From positions 1 through 22,688 of the forward strand of contig DASWMO010000076.1 of NCBI GenBank assembly GCA_036399715.1: a stretch of DNA of 22,688 nt. Direction: 5' to 3'. This document shows, one piece after another, positions 14,024 to 21,336 of this stretch. Position numbers and translations under genes: made by a program. A model generated the notes under the pieces. That model did not search any database. It had not been told where the DNA came from and worked only from the letters and a program-made list of their open reading frames with translations. Position 1 is the first letter of the stretch. Every line of letters starts with the position of its first letter. Source of the DNA: DASVSE01 sp036399715 (GTDB lineage: Bacteria; Bacteroidota; Rhodothermia; Rhodothermales; Rubricoccaceae).

Positions 14024-14368
14024 ATGACGATCTCTCAGACCACGACGCAGGGCGTCACCGTCTTCACCCTCGACGGCGACGCCCTCGGCGGGCCCGACGG
14101 CTCGGCCCTCCACGACGCGCTCCGCGCGCTCGGCACGCCCGTCCACGCCGTCGCGGACCTCGGCGGCGTCGGGCACATGAACTCGTCGGGCCTCGGCATG
14201 CTCGTCGGCGCGATGACCAACGCCCGCACGGGCGGCGGCGACCTGTGCCTCGCCCGGCCCAGCCCGCGGACCGAGATGCTGCTCCGCACGACGCGCCTGC
14301 TCGACGTCTTCCAGACGTTCCCGAGCGTCGACGCCGCCGTCGCCTCGTTCGCCGAGGCGAGGGATTAG
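14024..14368 (+). CDS. STAS-domain protein, anti-sigma factor antagonist type
   Basis: The 114-aa product is a single STAS domain of the SpoIIAA/RsbV kind. TQGVTVFTLDGDALGGPDGS forms the first strands. AVADLGGVGHMNSSGLGMLV contains the signature vD-l-x-x-v-x-x-mdSSGlg-x-l; the Ser pair in NSSG is where partner-switching kinases phosphorylate family members. An Asn replaces the usual Asp just before the Ser pair. Residues DVFQTFPSVDAAVASF match the C-terminal helix (l-x-x-vf-x-x-f-x-s-x-x-eAl-x-x-f). It presumably takes part in a partner-switching signal cascade, but no anti-sigma kinase or phosphatase gene is nearby. The ATG at 14024 is clear. Confidence 0.9.
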   Translation: MTISQTTTQGVTVFTLDGDALGGPDGSALHDALRALGTPVHAVADLGGVGHMNSSGLGMLVGAMTNARTGGGDLCLARPSPRTEMLLRTTRLLDVFQTFPSVDAAVASFAEARD

Positions 14369-14375
14369 GGGAATG

Positions 14376-14429
14376 GGGGCAGGGACCGCAGTGGCTGCGT
14401 TTCTCCCGCCAGTCCCCGGTCCCTGTCCC
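14376..14429 (+). other. Strong intercistronic hairpin in the STAS-purA gap
   Basis: GGGGCAGGGACCG (14376-14388) pairs with CGGTCCCTGTCCC (14417-14429) over 13 bp with a single G-U wobble. TGGC and GCCA can extend pairing inside. It begins 8 bp after the STAS stop and ends 19 bp before the purA ATG. With no T-tract it may be an attenuating or stabilising structure rather than a full terminator. Confidence 0.62.
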
Positions 14430-14448
14430 ACTCTCAACCCCGACCCCG

Positions 14449-15759
14449 ATGCCCGTCACCATCGTCATCGGCGCCCAGTGGGGCGACGAGGGCAAAGGCA
14501 AGATCGTCGACCTGCTCGCGCCCGACGTCGACATCGTCGCCCGGTACCAGGGCGGCGCCAACGCCGGCCACACCATCCAGTGGACGACCGCCGACGGCGT
14601 CGAGGAGACGTTCGTGCTCCACCTCATCCCCTCGGGCATCTTCCACGAGGGGACTGTCTGTGTCGTCGGCAACGGCGTCGTGATCGACCCGGCCGCGTTC
14701 ATGGACGAGGTCCGGGCCGTCGAGGCCCGCGGCTTCTCGGTCGCCGGCCGCCTGAAGGTGTCGCACACGGCGCACCTCATCATGCCGTACCACAAGGCGC
14801 TCGACCGCGCCCAGGAGCGCGCCGCCGACGCCGACGAGCCCGGCTCGGCCATCGGCACGACCGGCCGCGGCATCGGCCCGGCCTACGTCGACAAGGTCGC
14901 CCGCCAGGGCATCCGCGTCGTGGACCTGCTCGACCGGGACACGCTCCGCGCCCGCCTCACGGCGGCCATCGAGGACAAGAACGACGTCCTGGCGCGCATC
15001 TACGGCGACGCGCGCCTCAACGTAGATGCGATCGTCGACGAGTACGTCGCCTTCGATGCTGCCATCGACCCGTACGTCACCGACACGGCGGCCTACCTCC
15101 ACGATGCGCTCGCGGCCGGGAAGCGCATCCTCGCCGAGGGCGCCCAGGGCGCACTGCTCGACGTCGACCACGGGACGTACCCGTTCGTGACGTCCTCCAG
15201 CCCGACCGCCGGCGGCGCCTGCACCGGCCTCGGCATCCCGCCGACGGCCGTCGACCGCGTCGTCGGCATCGTCAAGGCGTACTCGACGCGCGTCGGCAAC
15301 GGGCCCTTCCCGACCGAACTGACCGACGAGACCGGCGAGCGCCTCCGCGCGACGGGCCACGAGTTCGGCGCGACGACCGGCCGCCCGCGGCGCTGCGGTT
15401 GGCTGGACCTCGTCGCGCTCCGCTACGCGACGCGCCTCAACGGCTTCACCGAGCTCGCGCTCACCAAGCTCGACGTCCTCGCAGGCTTCGACGAGATCCG
15501 CGTCTGCACGGCCTACCGCATCGACGGCAAGCTCACGGACCGATACCCCGCCGACGCGCGCGTCCTCGGCCGGGCGGAGCCGGTCTACGAGGCGCTCCCC
15601 GGTTTCGCCGAGCGCCTCGACAGCGCCCGCCGGTTCTCCGATCTCCCCGCCGAGGCGCAGGCCTACGTCGCGTACATCGAGACGCAGCTTGGCGTGCCCG
15701 TCACGACCATCGGGACGGGACCGGGCCGCGAGCAGACGATCGTCGTCGGAACGGAGTAG
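14449..15759 (+). CDS. purA: Adenylosuccinate synthase
   Basis: The 436-aa product catalyses the GTP-dependent joining of IMP and aspartate to adenylosuccinate, the first committed step from IMP to AMP in the cytosol. The N-terminus has IGAQWGDEGKGKIVDLLA (GDEGKGK 12-18, catalytic Asp13) and GGANAGHTI (catalytic His41). Further motifs are GTTGRGIGPAYVDKVAR, LAEGAQGALLDVDHGTYPFV, SSSPTAGG, VVGIVKAYSTRVGNGPFPTE and the aspartate-binding TTGRPRRCGWLDLVALRYA (about 308-326). The end GTGPGREQTIVV is typical. The start at 14449 (MPVTIVIGAQWG) is unambiguous. Length and motifs are normal and nothing appears missing. Confidence 0.98.
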   Translation: MPVTIVIGAQWGDEGKGKIVDLLAPDVDIVARYQGGANAGHTIQWTTADGVEETFVLHLIPSGIFHEGTVCVVGNGVVIDPAAFMDEVRAVEARGFSVAGRLKVSHTAHLIMPYHKALDRAQERAADADEPGSAIGTTGRGIGPAYVDKVARQGIRVVDLLDRDTLRARLTAAIEDKNDVLARIYGDARLNVDAIVDEYVAFDAAIDPYVTDTAAYLHDALAAGKRILAEGAQGALLDVDHGTYPFVTSSSPTAGGACTGLGIPPTAVDRVVGIVKAYSTRVGNGPFPTELTDETGERLRATGHEFGATTGRPRRCGWLDLVALRYATRLNGFTELALTKLDVLAGFDEIRVCTAYRIDGKLTDRYPADARVLGRAEPVYEALPGFAERLDSARRFSDLPAEAQAYVAYIETQLGVPVTTIGTGPGREQTIVVGTE

Positions 15760-15863
15760 GCCGTTCGAGCGGTGCGCGCGGCGAACGCCCGAGGGTTTCA
15801 CACGGCCCGAACAGGGCAGACGGCGCAGGGCCCGTTCTTTGGTCCCCAGGTTTCGCCTCGCTC

Positions 15864-17195
15864 ATGCCCGTTCGCATCGCCTCCGTCGATCCCGGCTCCA
15901 TCGCTGCCCGCCTCGGGTGGGCCGCGGGCGACCAGGTCCTCGCCGTCAACGGCGAGGCCGTCGAGGACGAACTCGACTTCCGGTTCAAGACGACCGAAGA
16001 ACGCCTCACGCTGCGCGTGCGCCGCGGCGGACGCATGGAGGAGCAGACCGTCCGCAAGGCGCCGGACGAGCCGCTCGGGGCCGACCTCGACGAGTTCCGC
16101 ATCAAGACCTGCGGCGACGACTGCGTGTTCTGCTTCGTGGACCAGAACCCCGTCGGCCTGCGGGACACGCTGTACTTCCGCGACGGCGATTTTCGGATGT
16201 CGTTCCTCTACGGCAACTACATCACGATGACGAACCTGCGCGAGCGGGACATCGCGCGCATCGTCGAGCAGCGCCTCTCGCCGATGTACGTCTCGATCCA
16301 CGTCACGGACGACGAGGCCCGCGCCCGGATGATGGGCCACCGGACGGTCCGCGACCGGGCGATGGAGAAGCTCCGCTTTCTCGCCGCACAGGGCATCGAG
16401 CTGCACGCCCAGATTGTCCTCGTGCCCGGCCACAACGACGCCGGGATGCTCGTCCGGACCGTCCTCGAACTCTCCGAACTCCACGAGCAGCTCGTCTCGC
16501 TGAGCATCGTGCCCGTCGGGCTGACCGAGCACCGGCAGCGGCTGGCCGACCTCCGGCCCGTGACGTCCGCGGAGGCGCGGATGCTCGTCCGGCAGGTCGC
16601 GCGGTGGCAGGCGCACTTCCGCGGGACGATGGGCCGCGGCTTCGTCTACCTCTCGGACGAGGTCTACATCCTCGCCGGGCTCGACTTCCCGGACGAGGAC
16701 GCCTACGACGGCTTCCCGCTCATGGAGAACGGCGTCGGGATGAGCCGCGACTTTCTGAATGAGCTTGCCTTCCAGTCCGAGGACTTTCCCGACGCGCTCC
16801 CAGCCCCGCGCCGCGTGACGCTCGCGACGGGAACGCTCACGGCGCCGCTGCTGCGCGAGCGCGTCGCGCCCGTGCTCGAAGGCGTAGGCGGGCTGGACGT
16901 GCAGGTCGTCGCGGTCGAGAACGTGCTCTTCGGGAGCGTCGTGACGGTCTCGGGCCTGCTCAACTTCAAGAGCCTCGCCGCGACGCTCGGCCCGCTCGCC
17001 GAGCGCGGCGAGATCGGCGACCTGGTTCTGCTGCCGCCGGACATTGTCAACTTCGAGGGCCTCTTTCTCGACAACCGCGACGGCATGCGGACGCCCGACG
17101 ACCTCTCGGCGGCCCTCGGCGGCGTGCCCGTCGAGGTCTTCGCCGGCGACTGGGCGGCGGTCGTGGACCGCCTCGCCGACGCCGTCGCGGCGTAG
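15864..17195 (+). CDS. PDZ/radical-SAM-like DUF512 protein
   Basis: The 443-aa product matches the DUF512 family. Residues 1-60 form a PDZ-like domain (VDPGSIAARLGWAAGDQVLA, VNGEAVEDELDF). KTCGDDCVFCFVDQNP supplies an iron-sulfur-like Cys triad, Cys83, Cys87 and Cys90, followed by GLRDTLYFRDGDFRMSFLYG and GNYITMTNLRERDI. The middle region SPMYVSIHVTD and HAQIVLVPGHND belongs to a radical-SAM TIM barrel, and the C-terminus is the DUF512 domain proper (LATGTLTAPLLRE). Biochemical role is not established; relatives are broadly conserved Fe-S proteins. The ATG at 15864 is 104 bp after the purA stop; a small GTTCG/CGAAC inverted repeat lies at the start of that gap. Confidence 0.93.
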   Translation: MPVRIASVDPGSIAARLGWAAGDQVLAVNGEAVEDELDFRFKTTEERLTLRVRRGGRMEEQTVRKAPDEPLGADLDEFRIKTCGDDCVFCFVDQNPVGLRDTLYFRDGDFRMSFLYGNYITMTNLRERDIARIVEQRLSPMYVSIHVTDDEARARMMGHRTVRDRAMEKLRFLAAQGIELHAQIVLVPGHNDAGMLVRTVLELSELHEQLVSLSIVPVGLTEHRQRLADLRPVTSAEARMLVRQVARWQAHFRGTMGRGFVYLSDEVYILAGLDFPDEDAYDGFPLMENGVGMSRDFLNELAFQSEDFPDALPAPRRVTLATGTLTAPLLRERVAPVLEGVGGLDVQVVAVENVLFGSVVTVSGLLNFKSLAATLGPLAERGEIGDLVLLPPDIVNFEGLFLDNRDGMRTPDDLSAALGGVPVEVFAGDWAAVVDRLADAVAA

Positions 17196-17273
17196 TGCAG
17201 CCGGGCCGCGGTCGAGTTTGAGCGGCACTGGCCGATACCCGGCCTTCTGTGAACCCGCCGGGCCGCTCCACCG

Positions 17274-18395
17274 TTGGATAGCGCCCGCCCCTCCGCCGCC
17301 GCTCTGAACACGGATTCTCCCGCGCCGCTCGCGGCCGTCCCGCCCGCACCCCTCTCATCGATCCTCGAGGCCCCGCCCGAGCGCGTCGACCCGTGGCCCG
17401 GGGCGCAGCCGTTCGCGCTCGGGGGCTGGTTCGACCGGTCGGGCTTCTCGCCTGTCTGGACGGCCGTACTGGCCGTCGTCGTCGGGTGGGTCGTGTTCCA
17501 ACTCGTCGCCAACCTCGGCGTCGCGGCGACGGTCCTCATCGACCTGCTCGGACGGGGCCTGACGGAGCCTCCTACGGCGGAGATGCTCATGGCGACCGTC
17601 GGAGAGCACGCACATGCGGTGCTCGTCTGGAACTCCGTCGGGCAGGCGGTCGGGTTCGGGGTGTTTACGTGGTGGCTCGCGCGCCTCACGACCAGCGCGC
17701 CCGTCCCGTTTCTACGAGTTGGGCGCGTCGACGCCGTCGGCCTCGGCCTCGCGGCCGTCGGCTGGGCGGCGCTGTACCCAGTCGTGCTCGTCGCGGGTAA
17801 GCTCAACAGCCTCGTTCCCCTCCCGGATTTTCTCCGCGAGACCGATGCCGCACGGGCGGAGATGCTCGAGGGGTTGCTCCTCGGCGGCGACCTCGGGCCG
17901 GTTTTTCTCGTGCTCACGGTCGCGCTCGTGCCGGCGGTGTTCGAGGAGGTGCTGTTCCGCGGCTACCTCATGCGACAGGTCGAGCGGCGGCTGCCGCCCG
18001 TCGCGACGTTCGCCGTCGTCGGGCTGACGTTCGGGGCGTACCACCTGTCGGCGGGGCAGCTCTTGCCGCTCTCGATCCTCGGCGCGTACCTCTGCTTCGT
18101 CGTCTGGGCGACGGGCAGCCTGTGGAGCGGCGTCCTCGTGCACGCGCTCAACAATGGCCTCGCCGTCGGCGTCTCGGTGGCCTTGCGCGGGCGGGCCGAT
18201 CTGGACCCCGAGGCCGTCGGCGAGGTGGGTGGGCCGTGGTATGTTTCGGCCGCGCTCGCGCTCGCGGGTCTCGCTGCCGTAACCGCCATCGTGCGCCTGA
18301 TGCTCGCGCACCGGGCCGCGCTCACCGGCGGCCGACCCGACGCCGCGCCCGTCTCCTCTGTCCCTCTCCCGGCACCTCTCGCCGTCCCGTCATGA
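17274..18395 (+). CDS. CPBP-family intramembrane metalloprotease
   Basis: From a TTG start at 17274 the product is 373 aa. The first 60 residues are Ala/Pro-rich and probably cytosolic, followed by about eight hydrophobic segments. The protease motifs are FEEVLFRGYLMRQVERRL (EExxxR near 224-229), LTFGAYHLSAGQLLPL (His in motif 2) and SLWSGVLVHALNNGLAV (HxxxN, motif 3). The family includes Rce1-like CAAX proteases and bacteriocin self-immunity proteins; the substrate here is unknown. The first in-frame ATG would remove the first TM segments, so a TTG start just downstream of the DUF512 gene is preferred. Its TGA stop overlaps the next gene's ATG (ATGA), indicating translational coupling. Confidence 0.88.
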   Translation: MDSARPSAAALNTDSPAPLAAVPPAPLSSILEAPPERVDPWPGAQPFALGGWFDRSGFSPVWTAVLAVVVGWVVFQLVANLGVAATVLIDLLGRGLTEPPTAEMLMATVGEHAHAVLVWNSVGQAVGFGVFTWWLARLTTSAPVPFLRVGRVDAVGLGLAAVGWAALYPVVLVAGKLNSLVPLPDFLRETDAARAEMLEGLLLGGDLGPVFLVLTVALVPAVFEEVLFRGYLMRQVERRLPPVATFAVVGLTFGAYHLSAGQLLPLSILGAYLCFVVWATGSLWSGVLVHALNNGLAVGVSVALRGRADLDPEAVGEVGGPWYVSAALALAGLAAVTAIVRLMLAHRAALTGGRPDAAPVSSVPLPAPLAVPS

Positions 18396-18838
18396 AAGAG
18401 CCCTCCGGCCCGCCCGAGAACACCGACGACGCCTCGCGCGACGCCCGCACCTTCGAAGGCTGGGTGTCCATCTTCGAGTGCTCCACCGACTTCGAGGCCG
18501 ACCTCGTCCGCGACCGTCTCGACGAGGAAGGCCTCGCGGCCGTCGTGTTCACGCAGCGCGACCACAGCTTCAACCTCAACGTCGGCGACCTCGCGGCCGT
18601 GCATGTGATGGTGCGCCCTGAGGAGGAGGCGGCTGCCCGCGCCCTGCTCGCGGAGCCGATGATGTCGGACAGCGACCTCGAAGACGCGGCGATGTCCGCG
18701 GACCTCATGGCGCCGGACGCGCACTCGCCCGAGGACGAGGCGATGCTGGACTCGGGCATCGAGGGCATCAGCTTCGACGTCCCGGACGACCGCGAGGACA
18801 ACGCCGACGACCTCTCGGGCACGCGCGGCGTCGTCTAG
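18392..18838 (+). CDS. DUF2007-domain protein with acidic tail
   Basis: The 148-aa product has a DUF2007-like ferredoxin-fold domain at about residues 22-90. GWVSIFECSTDFEADLVRDR is followed by LDEEGLAAVVFTQRDHSF, then NLNVGDLAAVHVMVRPEEEA and AARALLAE. This matches the usual pattern of a strand, an EA-x-l-v-x-x-x-Le helix, a gI-x-a strand and a final V-x-x-ed-x-x-A-x-x-lL helix. Such domains are annotated as putative signal-transducing, without a proven function. The last 55 residues are very acidic and probably disordered (SDSDLEDAAM, DDREDNADDL). Its ATG overlaps the stop of the CPBP gene by four bases, so the two products are probably made together. Confidence 0.85.
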   Translation: MKEPSGPPENTDDASRDARTFEGWVSIFECSTDFEADLVRDRLDEEGLAAVVFTQRDHSFNLNVGDLAAVHVMVRPEEEAAARALLAEPMMSDSDLEDAAMSADLMAPDAHSPEDEAMLDSGIEGISFDVPDDREDNADDLSGTRGVV

Positions 18839-18874
18839 CCGACCGTCGGGCCGCCGCCCGACTCCTGCCCGCCC

Positions 18875-19696
18875 ATGTCCAACCTCGTCCAGCGCATTCT
18901 CACCGGCCTCGCCGGCGCGTTCGTCGTCGTGTGGACGATCTGGTTCGGTGGGTGGGTCTTCGGGGCGATGATTCTCCTGATCGGCCTGCTCGCGCAGCAT
19001 GAGGCGTACGACATGCTGGCGCGGGCTGGCACGCGTCCGCTCGTGTGGCTCGGGCTGGCGATGGGGGCGGTCGCCATCGTGCGCCCGCTCGTGCCCCTCG
19101 CCGAGCCGCTGCTCGTGGTCGGGCTGATGGCGATTCTGGTGGCGGTGCTGTACGTGCGGCCCAAGACGCCGCTGCTGGATGCGGCGGCGACGCTGTTCGG
19201 CGTGGTCTACCCGGCGGCCGTGTGCGGCTCGCTCGTCGCGCTCCGCGTCGTGCCGCGGCCGTGGCTGGACGGGGCGGAGAATGGGGCGTTCTGGATCACG
19301 GCGGCCGTCCTGTTCAGCGTCTGGGCGGCGGACTCGTTCGCGTACTTCGCCGGGCGGGCGTTCGGGCGGCACCCGCTCTTTCCGCGCGTCTCGCCGAAGA
19401 AGACGTGGGAGGGGGCCGCGGGAGGCGTCGTCGGGGCGGCCGTGTTTGCGGCCGGCTTCTGGCGGCTGACGCCGTTGGTGGACGTGCTGACGTGGGCGGA
19501 CGTGGTGGCGATCACGGTCGCGGCGGGGATCGCGAGCCCGTTCGGGGACCTCGCGGAGAGCCACTTCAAACGGTCCGTGGAGGTGAAGGACTCGGCGTCG
19601 CTGCTGCCGGGGCACGGGGGGCTGCTGGACCGGATCGACGCGGCGGTGGTGGCGGTGCCGCTGCTCGTGGTGTGGTTCGACCTCGTGCACGGCTGA
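18875..19696 (+). CDS. cdsA: Phosphatidate cytidylyltransferase
   Basis: The 273-aa integral membrane enzyme makes CDP-diacylglycerol from phosphatidic acid and CTP, the branch point of phospholipid synthesis. About seven or eight hydrophobic segments precede the signature SHFKRSVEVKDSASLLPGHG, which is followed by GLLDRIDA (about 229-256) and contains the conserved K-R, K-D and D-R-x-D residues. DSFAYFAGRAFGRHPLFPRV and SPKKTWEGAAGG are also typical. The ATG at 18875 lies 36 bp after the DUF2007 stop. Codon use drifts inside the gene: C-ending codons dominate the first third and G-ending codons (gcg, gtg, ctg, cgg, ggg) the last half, matching the gene downstream at 20001. Confidence 0.97.
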   Translation: MSNLVQRILTGLAGAFVVVWTIWFGGWVFGAMILLIGLLAQHEAYDMLARAGTRPLVWLGLAMGAVAIVRPLVPLAEPLLVVGLMAILVAVLYVRPKTPLLDAAATLFGVVYPAAVCGSLVALRVVPRPWLDGAENGAFWITAAVLFSVWAADSFAYFAGRAFGRHPLFPRVSPKKTWEGAAGGVVGAAVFAAGFWRLTPLVDVLTWADVVAITVAAGIASPFGDLAESHFKRSVEVKDSASLLPGHGGLLDRIDAAVVAVPLLVVWFDLVHG

Positions 19697-19817
19697 CGCT
19701 TCCTGTTATTCTTGAGGCGTTGGGTCTGGAAAGTTTCGTTGGTGAGGTGCGTGATGCATTTACCCGACTGAAGGTAGGTTGTTGGCTTACATGGCTTGTT
19801 TTATAAGCATGTGGGCC
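19697..19817. other. AT-richer spacer after cdsA with a hairpin
   Basis: This stretch is visibly less GC-rich than its surroundings (segments such as CTTCCTGTTATTCTTGAGG and CTTGTTTTATAAGC). A stem at 19789-19812 pairs ACAT and GCTT with AAGC and ATGT around a GTTTTAT loop, extendable by C-G and two wobble pairs. It is the best candidate terminator for the secD-cdsA operon, lacking a following T-tract. GTTGG also occurs at 19719, 19738 and 19781, at irregular spacing, and may be eroded copies of the repeat array that follows. Confidence 0.45.
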
Positions 19818-19917
19818 GTTGGCGGGTCCGGTGAGGAGTTGGCGGCTCGTGGGAGCCGTTGGCGAGGGGCGTGAGGCGGTGGCGGGCGTGGGGAGGCGTT
19901 TGTCAGCCGGGAAGAGG
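19818..19917. repeat. Array of five degenerate 20-bp tandem repeats
   Basis: Units begin at 19818, 19838, 19858, 19878 and 19898, starting GTTGGC, GTTGGC, GTTGGC, GGTGGC and GTTTGT. TGGC is conserved at 19820, 19840, 19860 and 19880; the remaining positions are G-rich and variable. The period is exactly 20 bp, as in the array at 2861-3011. It ends 8 bp before the -33 element of a well-formed promoter. Modulo 20, the offset from TGGC to the -33 box is 6 here and 7 in the left array. Confidence 0.78.
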
Positions 19918-19925
19918 AGGGGAGA

Positions 19926-19955
19926 TTGCCGCGCAGGCGGGGTTCGGTATGTTCG
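19926..19955 (+). promoter_or_regulatory. Bacteroidota-type promoter of the helical-protein gene
   Basis: TTG (19926-19928), a 19-bp spacer and TATGTTCG (19948-19955) match the Bacteroidota sigma-A consensus TTG-N19-21-TAnnTTTG with one mismatch. The -7 box is 45 bp before the ATG at 20001. The promoter points towards the right cassette array and could also drive its first cassettes by read-through. The candidate at 3015-3044 upstream of the paralogue has the same spacing. Confidence 0.6.
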
Positions 19956-20000
19956 GCGGGCGGCAGTTCTGCCGCGCTTTTCCTCTTTCTCTGTTGCACC

Positions 20001-20681
20001 ATGAGTGGCTCGCCTTCGCAGAACCGCAGTTTCCCGAGTCTTCGGGCGTCGGATAAGATCCTGAAGGCGGTGGGGGCGCTGGAGGCGCTGGCGACGCATC
20101 CCGAGATCATGGCGGCGATGGGGCCGCGCCACTACACGGCGGCGGAGAAGATTCCGGAGGGGCAGGCGCTGCTGGACGCGTTCCGCCAGGAGATCGGGGA
20201 GCAGGACGAGGAGATCGGGGACCGGCTCTCGGCGACGGCGGACCAGAACGACGAGTTGCGGGAGGCGCACGCGCTGTACAAGCCGCTGGCGGAGACGGCG
20301 CGGGTGGTGTTCGCGGACGATCCGGAGGTGCTGACGGCGCTGGGGCTGCGGGGGCGGTTCAAGCAGTCTTATGGGGCGCGGCTGGAGCGGATGCGGCTGT
20401 TTACGGGCGAGGCGCGGAAGAAGCGGCTGATGGAGCGGATCGCGGCGGACACGGAGATCGGGCCGGGGCACCTGGACGCGCTGGACGCGGCGGTGGACGA
20501 GGCGGAGAAGCGGCTGACGGATCAGGACACGCAGGCGTCGCTGGCGGACGGGGCGTCGGACGAGCGGGGGGAGGCGGAGAAGGCGCTGAGCAAGTGGATG
20601 CTGACGATGCAGGGGCACGGGCGGGTGGTGCTGCGGGGGAAGCCGCACCTGCTGGAGATGCTGGGCGTACCGCGGGGGTAG
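20001..20681 (+). CDS. Helical protein of unknown function (intact paralogue of the 3082-3760 gene)
   Basis: The 226-aa product has no signal peptide or membrane segment and is predicted helical and charged. Segments shared with the frameshifted copy include KALVA/KAVGALEALATHPEI-like helices near residues 20-40, ALYKPLAETARVVFADDPEV, LTALGLRG, ARLERMR and the C-terminal SKWMLTMQGHGRVVLRGKP with LLEMLGVPRG. I do not recognise a named family; C-termini of the form ARIAL-x-x-x-PQLLE-x-LGI recur, from memory, in uncharacterised Bacteroidota proteins. The ATG at 20001 is preferred over upstream in-frame codons because the promoter -7 box is at 19948-19955. Codon use is almost entirely G-ending, unlike the C-ending paralogue. 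It lies at the border of the right cassette array. Confidence 0.82.
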   Translation: MSGSPSQNRSFPSLRASDKILKAVGALEALATHPEIMAAMGPRHYTAAEKIPEGQALLDAFRQEIGEQDEEIGDRLSATADQNDELREAHALYKPLAETARVVFADDPEVLTALGLRGRFKQSYGARLERMRLFTGEARKKRLMERIAADTEIGPGHLDALDAAVDEAEKRLTDQDTQASLADGASDERGEAEKALSKWMLTMQGHGRVVLRGKPHLLEMLGVPRG

Positions 20682-20849
20682 AGGCCCCGGACGCCGCCTG
20701 CGCGATATCCGGACGACTCAGGACATGCTCCCGCTTGATGGCGTCTGGCTGAAAAGGGCGGTATGCTCCGCACGTTATGCGGACGGCGCGCTCCGGGTTT
20801 ATCCGGAATCGTTCCGTCTAATACTTGTTAGCCAGCCCTCCAAACGCGG
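20682..20849. other. Border region before the right cassette array
   Basis: No gene is seen in these 168 bp. They hold GTTATGC at 20774-20780, a CCGG-GTTTAT-CCGG hairpin near 20795-20808, and GTTAGCC at 20827-20833, which is the start core of the first cassette. An attC arm pair is not visible upstream of GTTAGCC, so this may be the attachment (attI-like) side or a secondary insertion site. The left array border also has a GTTATGC followed, in gene sense, by GTTAGCC. Confidence 0.45.
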
Positions 20850-21185
20850 ATGCTCAATCGGAACGCCCGTTGGATCGCAGGGCCTGGCCTGTTCATCGTG
20901 CTCCTGTTCGGGGCACTCTGTCTGAGCGAGTGGTACAAGATTGGGATAGAAGCCAACCCCGAGACCATCGAGGGATATCACTTCGGGGCGGAGGTCATGA
21001 TCGAGAACGGCGGCGAGAAGTACCGCTCGGCAGAGACGTACGCGAGCGCATCTCTCACACGTGGGCTGCTCGCTCTCGGCGTTGCTGTCGTGTTCTCAGT
21101 TGCTGTAGCACGGCGGAACGGGGCCGTCGCGCTCGCCGGGTACGCGCTCGCGCTCGGCTCTGTTTTGGTGAGCAACGTCCTGTAG
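20850..21185 (+). CDS. Cassette-encoded small membrane protein
   Basis: The 111-aa product has three hydrophobic segments, about residues 9-25 (AGPGLFIVLLFGALCL), 70-86 (TRGLLALGVAVVFSVAV) and 91-110 (GAVALAGYALALGSVLV). A charged loop between the first two contains EANPETIEGYHFGAEVMIEN. I do not recognise a family. The ATG at 20850 lies 16 bp after the cassette start core; the TAG stop is 12 bp before the attC core. Mixed codon use, lower in GC than the housekeeping genes, fits a cassette gene of foreign origin. Confidence 0.72.
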   Translation: MLNRNARWIAGPGLFIVLLFGALCLSEWYKIGIEANPETIEGYHFGAEVMIENGGEKYRSAETYASASLTRGLLALGVAVVFSVAVARRNGAVALAGYALALGSVLVSNVL

Positions 21186-21197
21186 CCTCTCCAAGCT

Positions 21198-21323
21198 GGC
21201 TAACTCGCGGCTGCAGCCGACCGCACGGTCAGCGTCGTTGCCGGTCAGCCGTCTGCGTCTACTTTCGCGCTGAGCGCCATCTCGGCGCTTGTCGTGCGGC
21301 AGCTGAGCCGCAACATGTTCTGC
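21198..21323 (+). repeat. attC recombination site (right array, first)
   Basis: Cores GGCTAAC (21198-21204) and GTTCTGC (21317-21323) bound a 126-bp site. First arm GCGGCTGCAGCCGACCGCACG pairs with CGTGCGGCAGCTGAGCCGC, leaving one G and one A unpaired in the first arm, as in the left array. The interior carries GCGTCTACTTTCGCGC, the shared element, and a secondary GCGCTGAG/CTCGGCGC stem. It is the best-preserved site of the right array. Confidence 0.93.
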
Positions 21324-21336
21324 CGCCACTCTCTCT

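Noticed and set aside
10813..14437. Long minus-strand frames opposite secD and secF
   Set aside because: They are Glu/Arg/Ala-rich translations of the antisense strand with no recognisable domain. SecD and SecF are unambiguous.
19818..19917. Sigma-54 promoter cluster (TGG...GC boxes)
   Set aside because: TGGC recurs every 20 bp, but the required second box TTGC at the -12 spacing is missing in the units.
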